Positions 18,428 through 26,131 of a stretch of 64,000 bases of DNA are shown here, one piece after another; the stretch's first letter is position 1; every line of letters starts with the position of its first letter. The notes under the pieces are model-generated. The model made no database searches. It worked only from the letters and a program-made list of their open reading frames with translations, and was not told the DNA's origin. The stretch is from Gemmiger formicilis. Its GTDB lineage: Bacteria; Bacillota; Clostridia; Oscillospirales; Ruminococcaceae. The position numbers and the translations under genes were made by a program. The DNA is taken from contig NZ_WQOH01000052.1 of assembly GCF_018784445.1 (NCBI RefSeq), positions 228,136 to 292,135 on the forward strand, written 5' to 3'.

Positions 18428-19204
18428 GTGGCAGAACAGAAACCCATTATCTCCATCGACCATGTTTCGATGCGCTTCAACCTTGCCAAAGAAAAGCACG
18501 AGAGCCTGAAAGAGTATTTCGTGGCGCTGCTGCACGGCGGTGTGCGCTTTGACGAGTTTTTTGCTTTGGACGATGTATCGTTTGATATCATGCCCGGCGA
18601 TTTCTACGGCCTGATTGGCTTAAACGGCAGCGGCAAGTCCACGCTGCTGAAAGTCATTTCCGGCGTGTATAAGCCCAGCGCGGGCCGCGTCACGGTCAAC
18701 GGCACGATTGCACCGCTGATTGAGTTGGGCGCGGGCTTTGACATGGACCTGACCGCGCGGGAGAACATCTATTTAAACGGCACGGTGCTGGGCTACACGC
18801 CCAAGTACATCGACTCAAAATTTGACGATATCGTCGAGTTCAGCGAATTGCAGGATTTTCTCGACGTACCGCTGAAAAACTACTCTTCCGGCATGGTGGC
18901 GCGTTTGGCCTTCGCCGTGGCGACGATGACGAAGCCCGATATCCTGATTGCCGACGAGATTCTGTCGGTGGGCGATTTCCTGTTTCAGGAAAAGTGCGAA
19001 AAGCGCATGGCGGAGCTGCTTTCCGGCGGTACCACGGTCATTTTGGTCAGCCACTCCATTGACCAGATCGAGCGTATGTGCAACAAGGTCGCCTGGCTCG
19101 ACCACGGCCATCTGCGCCGCTTAGGCCCGACGAAGGAGATCACCGCCGAGTACCGCAGGTTCGAGAAAAAGGACGCCATGCCTGCGAAAGTTACCGAGGA
19201 ATAA
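18428..19204 (+). CDS. Polysaccharide ABC exporter ATPase (Wzt/TagH-like, no C-terminal domain)
   Basis: 258 residues. Walker A is GLNGSGKST, the polysaccharide-exporter ELGAGFDMDLTARENIYLNG stretch follows, the signature is YSSGM and Walker B is ILIADE. It powers export of the undecaprenol-linked polymer with the permease encoded upstream. It ends shortly after the NBD, lacking the C-terminal carbohydrate-binding domain that the other ATPase (56553-57830) has. GTG start with AAGGGGG upstream. Confidence 0.93.
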   Translation: MAEQKPIISIDHVSMRFNLAKEKHESLKEYFVALLHGGVRFDEFFALDDVSFDIMPGDFYGLIGLNGSGKSTLLKVISGVYKPSAGRVTVNGTIAPLIELGAGFDMDLTARENIYLNGTVLGYTPKYIDSKFDDIVEFSELQDFLDVPLKNYSSGMVARLAFAVATMTKPDILIADEILSVGDFLFQEKCEKRMAELLSGGTTVILVSHSIDQIERMCNKVAWLDHGHLRRLGPTKEITAEYRRFEKKDAMPAKVTEE

Positions 19205-19207
19205 ACG

Positions 19208-21082
19208 ATGCCCGAAAATGCAAAACCGAACAACGAGCGCCCCGCCGACCTTGCCGTACAGGACAGCGTGGGCGGCATGGCGCGGCGGCTTTTGAATCCC
19301 GCCCACCTGCGGGATCTGGCCGGGCGCAGTGTGCGCACCTTGCGGGAGCAAGGGGCCGAGCAGCTGTGGCGCGACGTGAAATTTCGCGTCGGTCTGGCCA
19401 TGCACCACGACGACTGGCGGCATCGGGCAGATATCCCGCTGCGCCGGGAGCTGAAAGCCCAACGCGCTGCACATTTGCAGGGGCCGAAGGTCAGCATCAT
19501 CGTCCCGTTGTACAACACGCCGCCGAAATTTTTTGACGAAATGCTGCAAAGTGTCGTCAAACAGACCTACACGAACTGGGAATTGGTGCTGGTGGACGCC
19601 AGCGACGCCGACAAGCGGCTGGAAAGCCGCCTGCCCAAGGCCGTGCCCGGCACCATCGTCTATGAACCGATTGAGAACGGCGGCATTGCGGCCAACACGA
19701 CCCGTGGGTTCGAGCTGGCCACCGGCGATTTTGTTGCCCTGCTGGACCACGACGACGTACTGTATTTAAACGCACTGTTCGAGGTTGTACAGACCATCCA
19801 AAACACCGGTGCAGATTTTGTGTACAGTGATGAAATTGTCCTCTCCGCCGATTTGAAGGAGCTGGGCGGCTACCACTTCAAGCCCGACTTTGCGCCGGAC
19901 TACCTGCGCGGGGTCAACTTCATTACCCATCTGGCCGTGTTCAGCCGCCCGCTGCTGGATGCCGCCGGGGCCTATGAATCGAAAGAGTTTGACGGCGCAC
20001 AGGACCACGATTTGATTCTGCGCCTGACTGAAAAAGCCCAGCACATCGAGCATATCAAGAAAGTACTCTACATCTGGCGCGGCCATGCAGGCTCAACGGC
20101 AGCCGGCATGGAGGCCAAGCCCTACGCCATCGCGGCGGGGGAGCGGGCCATCGACGCGCAGCTCGAACGTCTCAGCCTGCCGGGGCACGCCATGGCGGTG
20201 CCCGATGCACCCGGCGCGTTCCAGGTCAAGTACGAGCTGACCGGCCACCCGAAAATCAGCGTGCTGATTCCCAACAAGGACCACACCGACGACCTGGACC
20301 GCTGTCTGACAAGTCTGTACAAAAACGCCGGGTATGACAATTTTGAGGCCATCGTCATCGAGAACAACTCCACTGACCCGGCGACATTTGCCTACTATAA
20401 AACGCTGCATGACCGGTTCCCGACCTGCAGGGTCGTGACGTTTGAGGGGAAAGGCCCGTTCAATTTCTCGGCTATCAACAACTTTGGCGCGACGTTTGCC
20501 GAGGGTGAGCACCTGCTGCTGCTGAACAATGATATCGAGATTTTGTCACCCGACTTTTTGCGCGAACTGCTGAGCTACAGCCAGCGGCCCGATGTGGGCG
20601 CGGTGGGCGCAAAGCTCTACTACCCCGACGACACGATCCAGCACGCGGGCGTGCTCATGGGCATCAACGGCAGCGCGGGCCACAGCCACAAGAGTTACCC
20701 CCGCACGGCCGTCGGCGATATGTACCGCCTGGTCACGACGCAGGATTACATGGCCGTGACCGGTGCCTGCCTGATGACGAAAACCGCACTCTACCGTGCA
20801 TTTGGCGGTCTGGACGAGGAAAAGTTCGCCGTTGCCTACAACGACGTGGACTACTGCCTGAAGTTGTGGCAGAAAGGCCTTTTGAACGTCTACACGCCCC
20901 GCGCCGAGGCCTACCATTACGAGAGCAAGAGCCGAGGCCTGGACACCCTGAGCGAGAACGCCCGCCGATACGAGCGCGAGAAAGCGAATTTCTACGCAAA
21001 ATATAAACAGTATATCGACAATTACGACCCTTATTACAACCCACATTTCAACAATCTGTTTGAAAATTTCGGGTTGAAGTGA
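19208..21082 (+). CDS. Tandem-domain family 2 glycosyltransferase
   Basis: 624 residues with two GT2 (GT-A) domains. The first begins near residue 95 (VSIIVPLYNTPPKFFDEML, then FVALLDHDDVL as its DxD-type motif). The second begins near residue 347 (ISVLIPNKDHTDDLDRCL, then HLLLLNNDIEI) and ends with VAYNDVDYCLKLWQKG. Such proteins add sugars, often rhamnose, to surface polysaccharides on the cytoplasmic face. It starts four bases after the ATPase stop. It is clearly paralogous to the 21596-23428 protein. Sugar specificity is not readable. Confidence 0.9.
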   Translation: MPENAKPNNERPADLAVQDSVGGMARRLLNPAHLRDLAGRSVRTLREQGAEQLWRDVKFRVGLAMHHDDWRHRADIPLRRELKAQRAAHLQGPKVSIIVPLYNTPPKFFDEMLQSVVKQTYTNWELVLVDASDADKRLESRLPKAVPGTIVYEPIENGGIAANTTRGFELATGDFVALLDHDDVLYLNALFEVVQTIQNTGADFVYSDEIVLSADLKELGGYHFKPDFAPDYLRGVNFITHLAVFSRPLLDAAGAYESKEFDGAQDHDLILRLTEKAQHIEHIKKVLYIWRGHAGSTAAGMEAKPYAIAAGERAIDAQLERLSLPGHAMAVPDAPGAFQVKYELTGHPKISVLIPNKDHTDDLDRCLTSLYKNAGYDNFEAIVIENNSTDPATFAYYKTLHDRFPTCRVVTFEGKGPFNFSAINNFGATFAEGEHLLLLNNDIEILSPDFLRELLSYSQRPDVGAVGAKLYYPDDTIQHAGVLMGINGSAGHSHKSYPRTAVGDMYRLVTTQDYMAVTGACLMTKTALYRAFGGLDEEKFAVAYNDVDYCLKLWQKGLLNVYTPRAEAYHYESKSRGLDTLSENARRYEREKANFYAKYKQYIDNYDPYYNPHFNNLFENFGLK

Positions 21083-21606
21083 TGAAGCCAAAACGGAAAA
21101 TCAACCGCCTTACGGAGTACGATTACGCACAGAACGGCGCGTATTTCATCACGATTTGCACGCACGAACGACAGAGGATTTTGTGGGAAAATGATACGTT
21201 CACGGAAGCCGAGAATGTAGGGGCGAGCATTGCTCGCCCGCAGCACCCACCCGCGTTGTCCAAAGCAGGAAAAGTTGTAGAGCGGTGTATTTGGGAAATC
21301 CCAAAACAGTATCCGCATATCTCGTTAGAAAAGTACGCCATAATGCCAAACCATGTTCATTTGTTGTTGTTAATCCAGAATGGGCCGGGCGGGCGACCAA
21401 TGGTCGCCCCTACAATCTCTACCGTTATACAGCAATTTAAAGGTGTCGTTTCCAAGCGGCTTTCCCGCCCCATCTGGCAAAAATCTTTCCATGACCATGT
21501 TGTACGCACCGAACATGGCTACGCACAAATTTGGCAGTATATCGACACGAACCCCCGCCTCTGGCACAAAGATTGCTTTTATGAGGAGCCACCCCATGAG
21601 CCTTGA
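21082..21606 (+). CDS. REP-associated tyrosine transposase (RAYT, Y1_Tnp/HUH)
   Basis: 174 residues, full length for the family. YAIMPNHVHLLLLIQ holds the HUH metal-binding pair His91-Val-His93. WQYIDTNP near residues 151-158 holds the probable catalytic tyrosine (Tyr153), as in E. coli TnpA-REP. It should nick single-stranded REP hairpins. Its ATG overlaps the stop of the upstream GT2 gene by one base, and its last 11 bases overlap the next GT2 gene and carry that gene's GAGGAG ribosome site. Base composition is clearly more AT-rich than the neighbours, a sign of transfer. Two family A palindromes are read in frame as VGASIARPQ and GRPMVAPT. Confidence 0.92.
   Translation: MKPKRKINRLTEYDYAQNGAYFITICTHERQRILWENDTFTEAENVGASIARPQHPPALSKAGKVVERCIWEIPKQYPHISLEKYAIMPNHVHLLLLIQNGPGGRPMVAPTISTVIQQFKGVVSKRLSRPIWQKSFHDHVVRTEHGYAQIWQYIDTNPRLWHKDCFYEEPPHEP
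21216..21243. repeat. Family A left-end palindrome inside the RAYT gene
   Basis: TGTAG is followed by GGGCGAGCATTGCTCGCCC (21221-21239, two perfect 9-nt arms) and GCAG, the same layout as the left end of the intergenic copies. It encodes VGASIARPQ. Confidence 0.8.
21384..21414. repeat. Family A right-end palindrome inside the RAYT gene
   Basis: GGGCGACCAATGGTCGCCC (21391-21409, perfect 9-nt arms) is followed by CTACA, matching the right end of intergenic copies. It encodes GRPMVAPT. The 140 bases between the two palindromes encode the HUH catalytic region. Confidence 0.8.
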
Positions 21607-23428
21607 GACAAAACGCATCAAAGAGCTGTTCGGCTATGCGCGGACCCTGACGAAAGAACAGGGCGTCGGCGTCATGGCCGGGCGGGCCGTCGGCTTTTTT
21701 AAACGGCGGTTCTTCGGCAAAAAGGCGCGGTACCTGCCCGCAAAACAGACATTAGACGTTCAGCGTGCCGACCCGGCCGCTAAGACCTGGCCCACCATCA
21801 GCATCCTGACGCCGCTGTACAACACGCCACCGCAGTTTTTGCAGCAGTTTTTGAACAGCGTGCAGGCCCAGACCGCGCCGAACTGGCAGCTGGTGCTGGT
21901 GGATGCCAGCGATGACGCCCACCCCGACGTTGCCAAAACCGTGCAGGCCCGCGCCGCGCAGGACAAGCGCATTGTCTACGCCAAAATTGAGAATAAGGGC
22001 ATCGCCGCCAACACAAACGAGGCCGCCAAGCTCGCCACCGGGGACTACCTGGCCCTGGCCGACCACGACGATATGCTGGCCCCCCACGCCGTCTACTGCA
22101 TGGGCAAGGCCCTGGCCGAAAGCGGTGCAGCCTTCGCGTACAGCGACGAGGCCCTGTTTGAAAAAACGCCCGAGCATCCCCGCGTCGGCCACTTCAAGCC
22201 CGACTACGCGCCCGAGTACCTGATGGCGGTCAACTACATCTGCCACCTGGCTGTCTTCAAAAAATCGCTGTTCAATGCCGTCGGCGGCGAACGACCCACG
22301 TGCGACGGTGCGCAGGATCACGACTTATTCCTGCGCCTCATCGATGAAATGCAGCGCACTGACCCCGCAGCCAAGCCGCTGCACATCCCGCAGGTGCTGT
22401 ACTATTGGCGCGTGCATGCGGCATCCACCAGCGGCGGCACGGCGGCTAAGCCCTATGTCGAGCAGGCCGCGCAGCGCGCCGTCGCCGACCACCTCGCTGC
22501 CACCGGGCGGCAGGGCAGGGTGGAGGCCGGGCGCTTCCCCGGCACCTGCCACGTCGTCTGGGACATCCCGGAGCCGCAGCCCCTCGTGTCTATTTTGATC
22601 CCCAACAAAGATCACACCGACGATCTGGAAAAATGCCTGCACAGCATCTACGCCAAGACGACCTATGAAAATTTTGAGGTCATCGTCATTGAGAACAACT
22701 CCACCGACCCCGCCACAACGGCCTACTACAAAAAGCTGCCCGACCGCTACGACCGCGCCCGGGTCGTGACCTACAAGGGCGGGTTCAATTTCAGCCGCAT
22801 CAACAATTTTGGCCGCAAGTACGCTGCGGGCAAGTATCTGTTGCTGCTGAACAACGACGTCGAGGTCATCAACGGCGACTGGCTCACCCAGATGGTGGGC
22901 GAGTGCAGCCAGCCCGGCGTCGGCATCTGCGGCGCGATGCTCTACTACCCCGACGACACGATCCAGCACGCGGGCATCATCACCGGGCTGGGCGGCTACG
23001 CGGGCCACAGCCACAAGTACCACAAGCGCGGCGGCAGCGGGTATATGTTCCGCCTGGCCACCGTGCAGGATTTTTCGGCCGTGACGGCCGCCTGCCTGCT
23101 GGTGCGCACCGCCGTTTATGACGAAGTGCACGGCCTGGACGAGGAGTTCACCGTCGCCTACAACGACGTGGACTTCTGCCTGCGGGTGCGGGATGCCGGC
23201 TACCGCATCGTCTGGACGCCCTATGCCGAGCTTTACCATTATGAGAGCAAGAGCCGCGGCTCGGACGAGAACGACCCGGCCAAAAAAGCTCGTTTTGACG
23301 CCGAGCACGACCGCCTGTATGCCGTACACGGCAGGGACAACATCCTGCACGACCCCTATTACAGCCCATCACTGTCTCTGGACTATGAAGATTTCCGTGA
23401 GAGCGGAGATTTGCGGAATTTGAAATGA
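21596..23428 (+). CDS. Tandem-domain family 2 glycosyltransferase, paralogue
   Basis: 610 residues, same architecture as the 19208-21082 product: GT2 domain 1 near residues 60-170 (ISILTPLYNTPPQFLQQFL, LALADHDDML) and domain 2 near residues 325-550 (VSILIPNKDHTDDLEKCL, YLLLLNNDVEV, VAYNDVDFCLRVRDAG). Many blocks are identical to the paralogue, including YYPDDTIQHAG and AELYHYESKSRG-like ends, so the pair arose by tandem duplication. The start at 21596 uses GAGGAG lying within the RAYT gene. Last gene of the cluster, followed by a family B repeat. Confidence 0.9.
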   Translation: MSLETKRIKELFGYARTLTKEQGVGVMAGRAVGFFKRRFFGKKARYLPAKQTLDVQRADPAAKTWPTISILTPLYNTPPQFLQQFLNSVQAQTAPNWQLVLVDASDDAHPDVAKTVQARAAQDKRIVYAKIENKGIAANTNEAAKLATGDYLALADHDDMLAPHAVYCMGKALAESGAAFAYSDEALFEKTPEHPRVGHFKPDYAPEYLMAVNYICHLAVFKKSLFNAVGGERPTCDGAQDHDLFLRLIDEMQRTDPAAKPLHIPQVLYYWRVHAASTSGGTAAKPYVEQAAQRAVADHLAATGRQGRVEAGRFPGTCHVVWDIPEPQPLVSILIPNKDHTDDLEKCLHSIYAKTTYENFEVIVIENNSTDPATTAYYKKLPDRYDRARVVTYKGGFNFSRINNFGRKYAAGKYLLLLNNDVEVINGDWLTQMVGECSQPGVGICGAMLYYPDDTIQHAGIITGLGGYAGHSHKYHKRGGSGYMFRLATVQDFSAVTAACLLVRTAVYDEVHGLDEEFTVAYNDVDFCLRVRDAGYRIVWTPYAELYHYESKSRGSDENDPAKKARFDAEHDRLYAVHGRDNILHDPYYSPSLSLDYEDFRESGDLRNLK

Positions 23429-23435
23429 GTTGATT

Positions 23436-23590
23436 GCCTTCCCCCGTGGGGGAAGGTGCCCGAGGCCCCGACCGAGGGCGGATGAGGGGCGGGTTTGCCC
23501 TATTGCCCGTCAGTGGGAAATTCCCGGTAAGTTTGCCCCTCATCAGTCAGCGGGCGGGGCCGCTGACAGCTTCCCCCCTCTGGGGAAGCC
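23436..23590. repeat. Family B MITE-like repeat
   Basis: GCCTTCCCCCGTGGGGGAAG (left hairpin) and CTTCCCCCCTCTGGGGAAGCC (right hairpin, here split) bound about 155 bp. Internal GGATGAGGGGC and GCCCCTCATC arms pair with each other, and CAGCGGGCGGGGCCGCTG forms another hairpin. It fills the gap between the convergent GT2 and cysE genes. Confidence 0.85.
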
Positions 23591-23600
23591 ATACTGACAA

Positions 23601-23637
23601 AAAACGCACGCCGTAAATTTCACGGCGTGCGTTTTTA
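23601..23637. terminator. Bidirectional terminator between the GT2 gene and cysE
   Basis: ACGCACGCCGT (23604-23614) pairs perfectly with ACGGCGTGCGT (23622-23632). A-run on the left and TTTTT on the right allow use by both strands. Confidence 0.9.
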
Positions 23638-24288
23638 TTATTCTTTTTTATCCGGCGGGAACTCGCCCTGCTTTTCGGCCTCTAAGCGGCTCAGGCGGGC
23701 TTCCAGTTCGGAGATACGCTGGTTGACGATATCCGGCAGATCCTGCTGATCCAGGTCGTCCGCCGGAACGCACTTGACGCTGCCGACCCGCACGACCTCG
23801 GCGGGGACGCCGACGGCGGTGGCGTTGGCGGGCAGGTTTTTCAACACCACACTGCCCGCGCCGACGCGGACGTTATCGCCGATATAAACCGGGCCCAGCA
23901 CCTTGGCCCCCGCGCCGATCAGGACGTTGTTGCCCAGCGTCGGGTGGCGCTTGCCAGTATCCTTGCCGGTGCCGCCCAGGGTCACACCGTGGTAGATCGT
24001 GCAGTTGTCGCCGATTTCCGCCGTTTCGCCAAAGACGATGCCCATGCCGTGGTCGATAAAGAGCTTGCGGCCGATTTTGGCGCCGGGGTGAATTTCAATG
24101 CCGGTCAGGTGGCGTGCCAGCTGGCTGACGAACCGCGCCAGAAAGAAACACTTATGGTTGTACAAAAAATGCGCAATCTTGTGCGTGACCAACACATGAA
24201 AGCCGGGATACAGGATAATAACCTCCGCCACATTGCGCGCGGCGGGGTCTTTATCGCGGATATTTTTTGCATCTTCCCAAAGGCCCAT
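23638..24288 (-). CDS. cysE: Serine O-acetyltransferase
   Basis: 216 residues. It acetylates L-serine with acetyl-CoA, the first step of cysteine synthesis. The left-handed beta-helix hexapeptide repeats run from about residue 63 (GIEIHPGAKIG) to 165, with the catalytic DHGMGIVFGETAEIGDNC and HGVTLGGTGK signatures. It is the short clostridial/Bacillus form. The C-terminal 50 residues are charged and helical. Start follows AAGAGG. Monocistronic with its own promoter. No cysK adjoins. Confidence 0.95.
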   Translation of the reverse strand: MGLWEDAKNIRDKDPAARNVAEVIILYPGFHVLVTHKIAHFLYNHKCFFLARFVSQLARHLTGIEIHPGAKIGRKLFIDHGMGIVFGETAEIGDNCTIYHGVTLGGTGKDTGKRHPTLGNNVLIGAGAKVLGPVYIGDNVRVGAGSVVLKNLPANATAVGVPAEVVRVGSVKCVPADDLDQQDLPDIVNQRISELEARLSRLEAEKQGEFPPDKKE

Positions 24289-24323
24289 AGTTCATTCCTC
24301 TTAACTTCACCATAATAATTTAT

Positions 24324-24352
24324 AGTATAGCATATTTTTGTGCCGGGTGCAA
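24324..24352 (-). promoter_or_regulatory. cysE promoter
   Basis: On the minus strand TTGCAC (24347-24352) lies 17 bp from TATACT (24324-24329). Confidence 0.7.
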
Positions 24353-24355
24353 TGC

Positions 24356-24384
24356 TTGCAAAAAATCGCGCTGCACGGTATACT
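24356..24384 (+). promoter_or_regulatory. Second rightward promoter with no obvious gene
   Basis: TTGCAA (24356-24361) lies 17 bp from TATACT (24379-24384), three bases from the divergent cysE -35 box. The 140 bases to the next promoter contain no convincing ORF; a G-rich GAGGGGGGG is followed at once by GTGCTGTAA. It may give a longer leader for the pyr operon or a small RNA. Confidence 0.45.
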
Positions 24385-24526
24385 GAACCCAAACCACACA
24401 AAAACGAGGGGGGGTGCTGTAAGGTTGGCCGCATCGGCACACGCTGTAAATACACTTTTATCAATTTGTACAAAAGTCGGCGCAAAAATTCAGGAAATCC
24501 CTACTTTCGCAATCCGGGCGTTTGCA

Positions 24527-24555
24527 TTGACACTGCCGCGTGTGCATGGTACAAT
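24527..24555 (+). promoter_or_regulatory. Pyrimidine operon promoter
   Basis: Consensus TTGACA (24527-24532) lies 17 bp from TACAAT (24550-24555). The predicted transcript starts near 24562, about 200 nt ahead of pyrC. Confidence 0.8.
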
Positions 24556-24597
24556 AAGTAAAACCCATGTAAAAATGACGGGAAGGAGCTTGCCAGA

Positions 24598-24678
24598 ATG
24601 ATGATGCAGTTTGTTTCTTGCTTCAAAATTCACGGTGCAGTGTTTTTTCCTGCTGTTGATTTGAGTGTGACTTTTTGA
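24598..24678 (+). CDS. Putative pyr operon leader peptide (26 aa)
   Basis: Too short for usual gene calls. It starts with three consecutive ATG codons, with GGAAGGAG at 24581-24588, nine bases upstream of the first. It has five Phe codons, including a TTTTTT run at 24643-24648 read as Phe-Phe, and another T5 run ends with the TGA stop at 24676-24678. The stop lies directly against the left arm of a terminator hairpin. The arrangement resembles the enterobacterial pyrBI leader, where ribosomes that keep up with a polymerase slowed at U-runs by low UTP prevent termination. No homologue was looked up. Confidence 0.6.
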   Translation: MMMQFVSCFKIHGAVFFPAVDLSVTF

Positions 24679-24707
24679 CTTTTCCCTTTTGGGAAAAGTT
24701 TTTTTTT
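24679..24707 (+). terminator. Attenuator terminator of the pyr operon
   Basis: CTTTTCCC (24679-24686) and GGGAAAAG (24691-24698) form a perfect 8-bp stem with a TTTT loop, followed by nine T. It begins one base after the leader peptide stop codon, so a terminating ribosome would cover its left arm. Confidence 0.8.
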
Positions 24708-24735
24708 GCCCAAATCCCCTAGGGGCCTTTGGGCA
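24707..24735 (+). promoter_or_regulatory. Second leader hairpin before pyrC
   Basis: TGCCCAAA (24707-24714) pairs with TTTGGGCA (24728-24735), with inner CCCC/GGGG. It is not followed by a T-run. It begins at the end of the attenuator T-run and leaves the pyrC ribosome site free. Confidence 0.5.
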
Positions 24736-24762
24736 AAAGGAAATGGTAAGGAGGTTCCCACC

Positions 24763-25953
24763 ATGCTGATCCGCAACGCAAAGAACAGCGCCGGCAAACC
24801 TGTTGAGGTCTGGCTGCGCGACGGCAAGATCGCCGCTGTCGGCCTGGGGCTGCTTGTCCCGGAAGGGGAGACGGTGCTCGACGCCAAGGGCCGTACCGTG
24901 CTGCCTGCCTTCATCGACACCCACTGCCACTGGCGCACCCCCGGCTTTGAGTATAAAGAGGATATCTCCACCGGCTCTGCCGCCGCAGCAGCGGGCGGGT
25001 ATACCTTCGTGAACCTGATGCCCAACACCAAGCCTGTCTGCTCTTCCGCCGAAATTGCCCACGCCGTCGAGGCTGAGGCCGCCCGCGTGGGGCTGTGCGA
25101 CGCAAACCAGACCGTCTCCATCACGAAAGATTTTGACGGCAAAACGCTGGATCATCTGCTGACCCTGCCCGAGGATGTCAAATTCATCACCGAGGATGGC
25201 AACGGTGTCATGAACAATGCCGTCATGGCCCGCGCCTTTGCGATCGCCACCGAGCGCGGCCTAACCATCATGTCCCACGCCGAGGACCGCGAGATCAGCC
25301 CATGGGACTACCGCCTGGCTGAGAACATCGAGACGGTGCGCAACTGCCACCTGGCCGAATATTACGGCACGCGGCTGCATATGTGCCACGTCTCCACGAA
25401 GGAATCCGTGGACGCCGTGCGGATGAGCCGGATGAAGGGTGCGCGGGTCAGCTGCGAGGTCACGCCCCATCACCTGTGGTTTGACGACAGCCGCCTGACC
25501 TACCGCGTCAATCCGCCCATCCGCAAGGCGGACGACGTGAACGCACTGATTGACGCCATCAAGGACGGCACCGTAACCTGCATCGGCACCGACCATGCTC
25601 CCCACACCGCCGAAGAAAAGGAGAAGGGAGCCGCCGGTATGGTGGGCCTGGAAACCGCGTTCGGCGTCTGCTACACCAAGCTCTGCCGCGAGCAGCGCAT
25701 CCCGCTGGAAATGCTCAGCTTTTTGATGAGCGCAGGCCCCGCCGCCGTGCTGGGCCTGGCCGACCACAAGGGCCTGCTGGAACCGGGCTACGACGCCGAT
25801 GTCGTGCTGGTGGATATCGACCATATGTATGAAGTCCACGCCGACGAGCTGCACAGCAAGAGCAAGAACTGCCCTTATGACGGTGCGCTGCTCTACGGCA
25901 AGGTCGTAACAACGATCAAAGGCGGAAAGGTTACGTTCCAGATTGAAGAGTAA
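24763..25953 (+). CDS. pyrC: Dihydroorotase
   Basis: 396 residues, class I size. It cyclises carbamoyl aspartate to dihydroorotate. Metal-binding motifs are IDTHCHWR near residue 49 (DxHxxxR pattern), LHMCHVST and TCIGTDHAPHT. NLMPNTKP and the GLETAF segment are class signatures. The start at 24763 has TAAGGAGG seven bases upstream. It is the first gene of the pyr operon; a family A repeat separates it from pyrF. Other cyclic amidohydrolases are excluded by the operon. Confidence 0.95.
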   Translation: MLIRNAKNSAGKPVEVWLRDGKIAAVGLGLLVPEGETVLDAKGRTVLPAFIDTHCHWRTPGFEYKEDISTGSAAAAAGGYTFVNLMPNTKPVCSSAEIAHAVEAEAARVGLCDANQTVSITKDFDGKTLDHLLTLPEDVKFITEDGNGVMNNAVMARAFAIATERGLTIMSHAEDREISPWDYRLAENIETVRNCHLAEYYGTRLHMCHVSTKESVDAVRMSRMKGARVSCEVTPHHLWFDDSRLTYRVNPPIRKADDVNALIDAIKDGTVTCIGTDHAPHTAEEKEKGAAGMVGLETAFGVCYTKLCREQRIPLEMLSFLMSAGPAAVLGLADHKGLLEPGYDADVVLVDIDHMYEVHADELHSKSKNCPYDGALLYGKVVTTIKGGKVTFQIEE

Positions 25954-25976
25954 CGCCACTTCACGCACAAAACACC

Positions 25977-26057
25977 CGTAGGGGCGCATTCCCTATGCGC
26001 CCGTGCAAGGCTGCCGCTGGCACAGCCCCGCGGGCGGATATAGAATCCGCCCCTACG
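25977..26057. repeat. Family A repeat inside the pyr operon
   Basis: CGTAGGGGCGCATTCCCTATG opens (split palindrome GGGGCGCAT/ATGCGCCC) and GGGCGGATATAGAATCCGCCC then CTACG closes. Both hairpins have sequences different from the other copies but keep pairing. Confidence 0.8.
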
Positions 26058-26131
26058 ATTTCCAACATTATATACATTATATTGCAGAGCCACAAAGCCA
26101 CAATTTGTATACATCAAACGGAGGAATCAGC

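Noticed and set aside
21380-21595. An N-terminal extension of the second GT2 protein starting at 21380
   Set aside because: It would read the RAYT gene in another frame and has no ribosome site; ATG at 21596 has GAGGAG and matches the paralogue's start region.
24338-24601. Plus-strand frame through the cysE-pyrC spacer
   Set aside because: It runs through three promoters and the leader ribosome site and lacks a ribosome site of its own.
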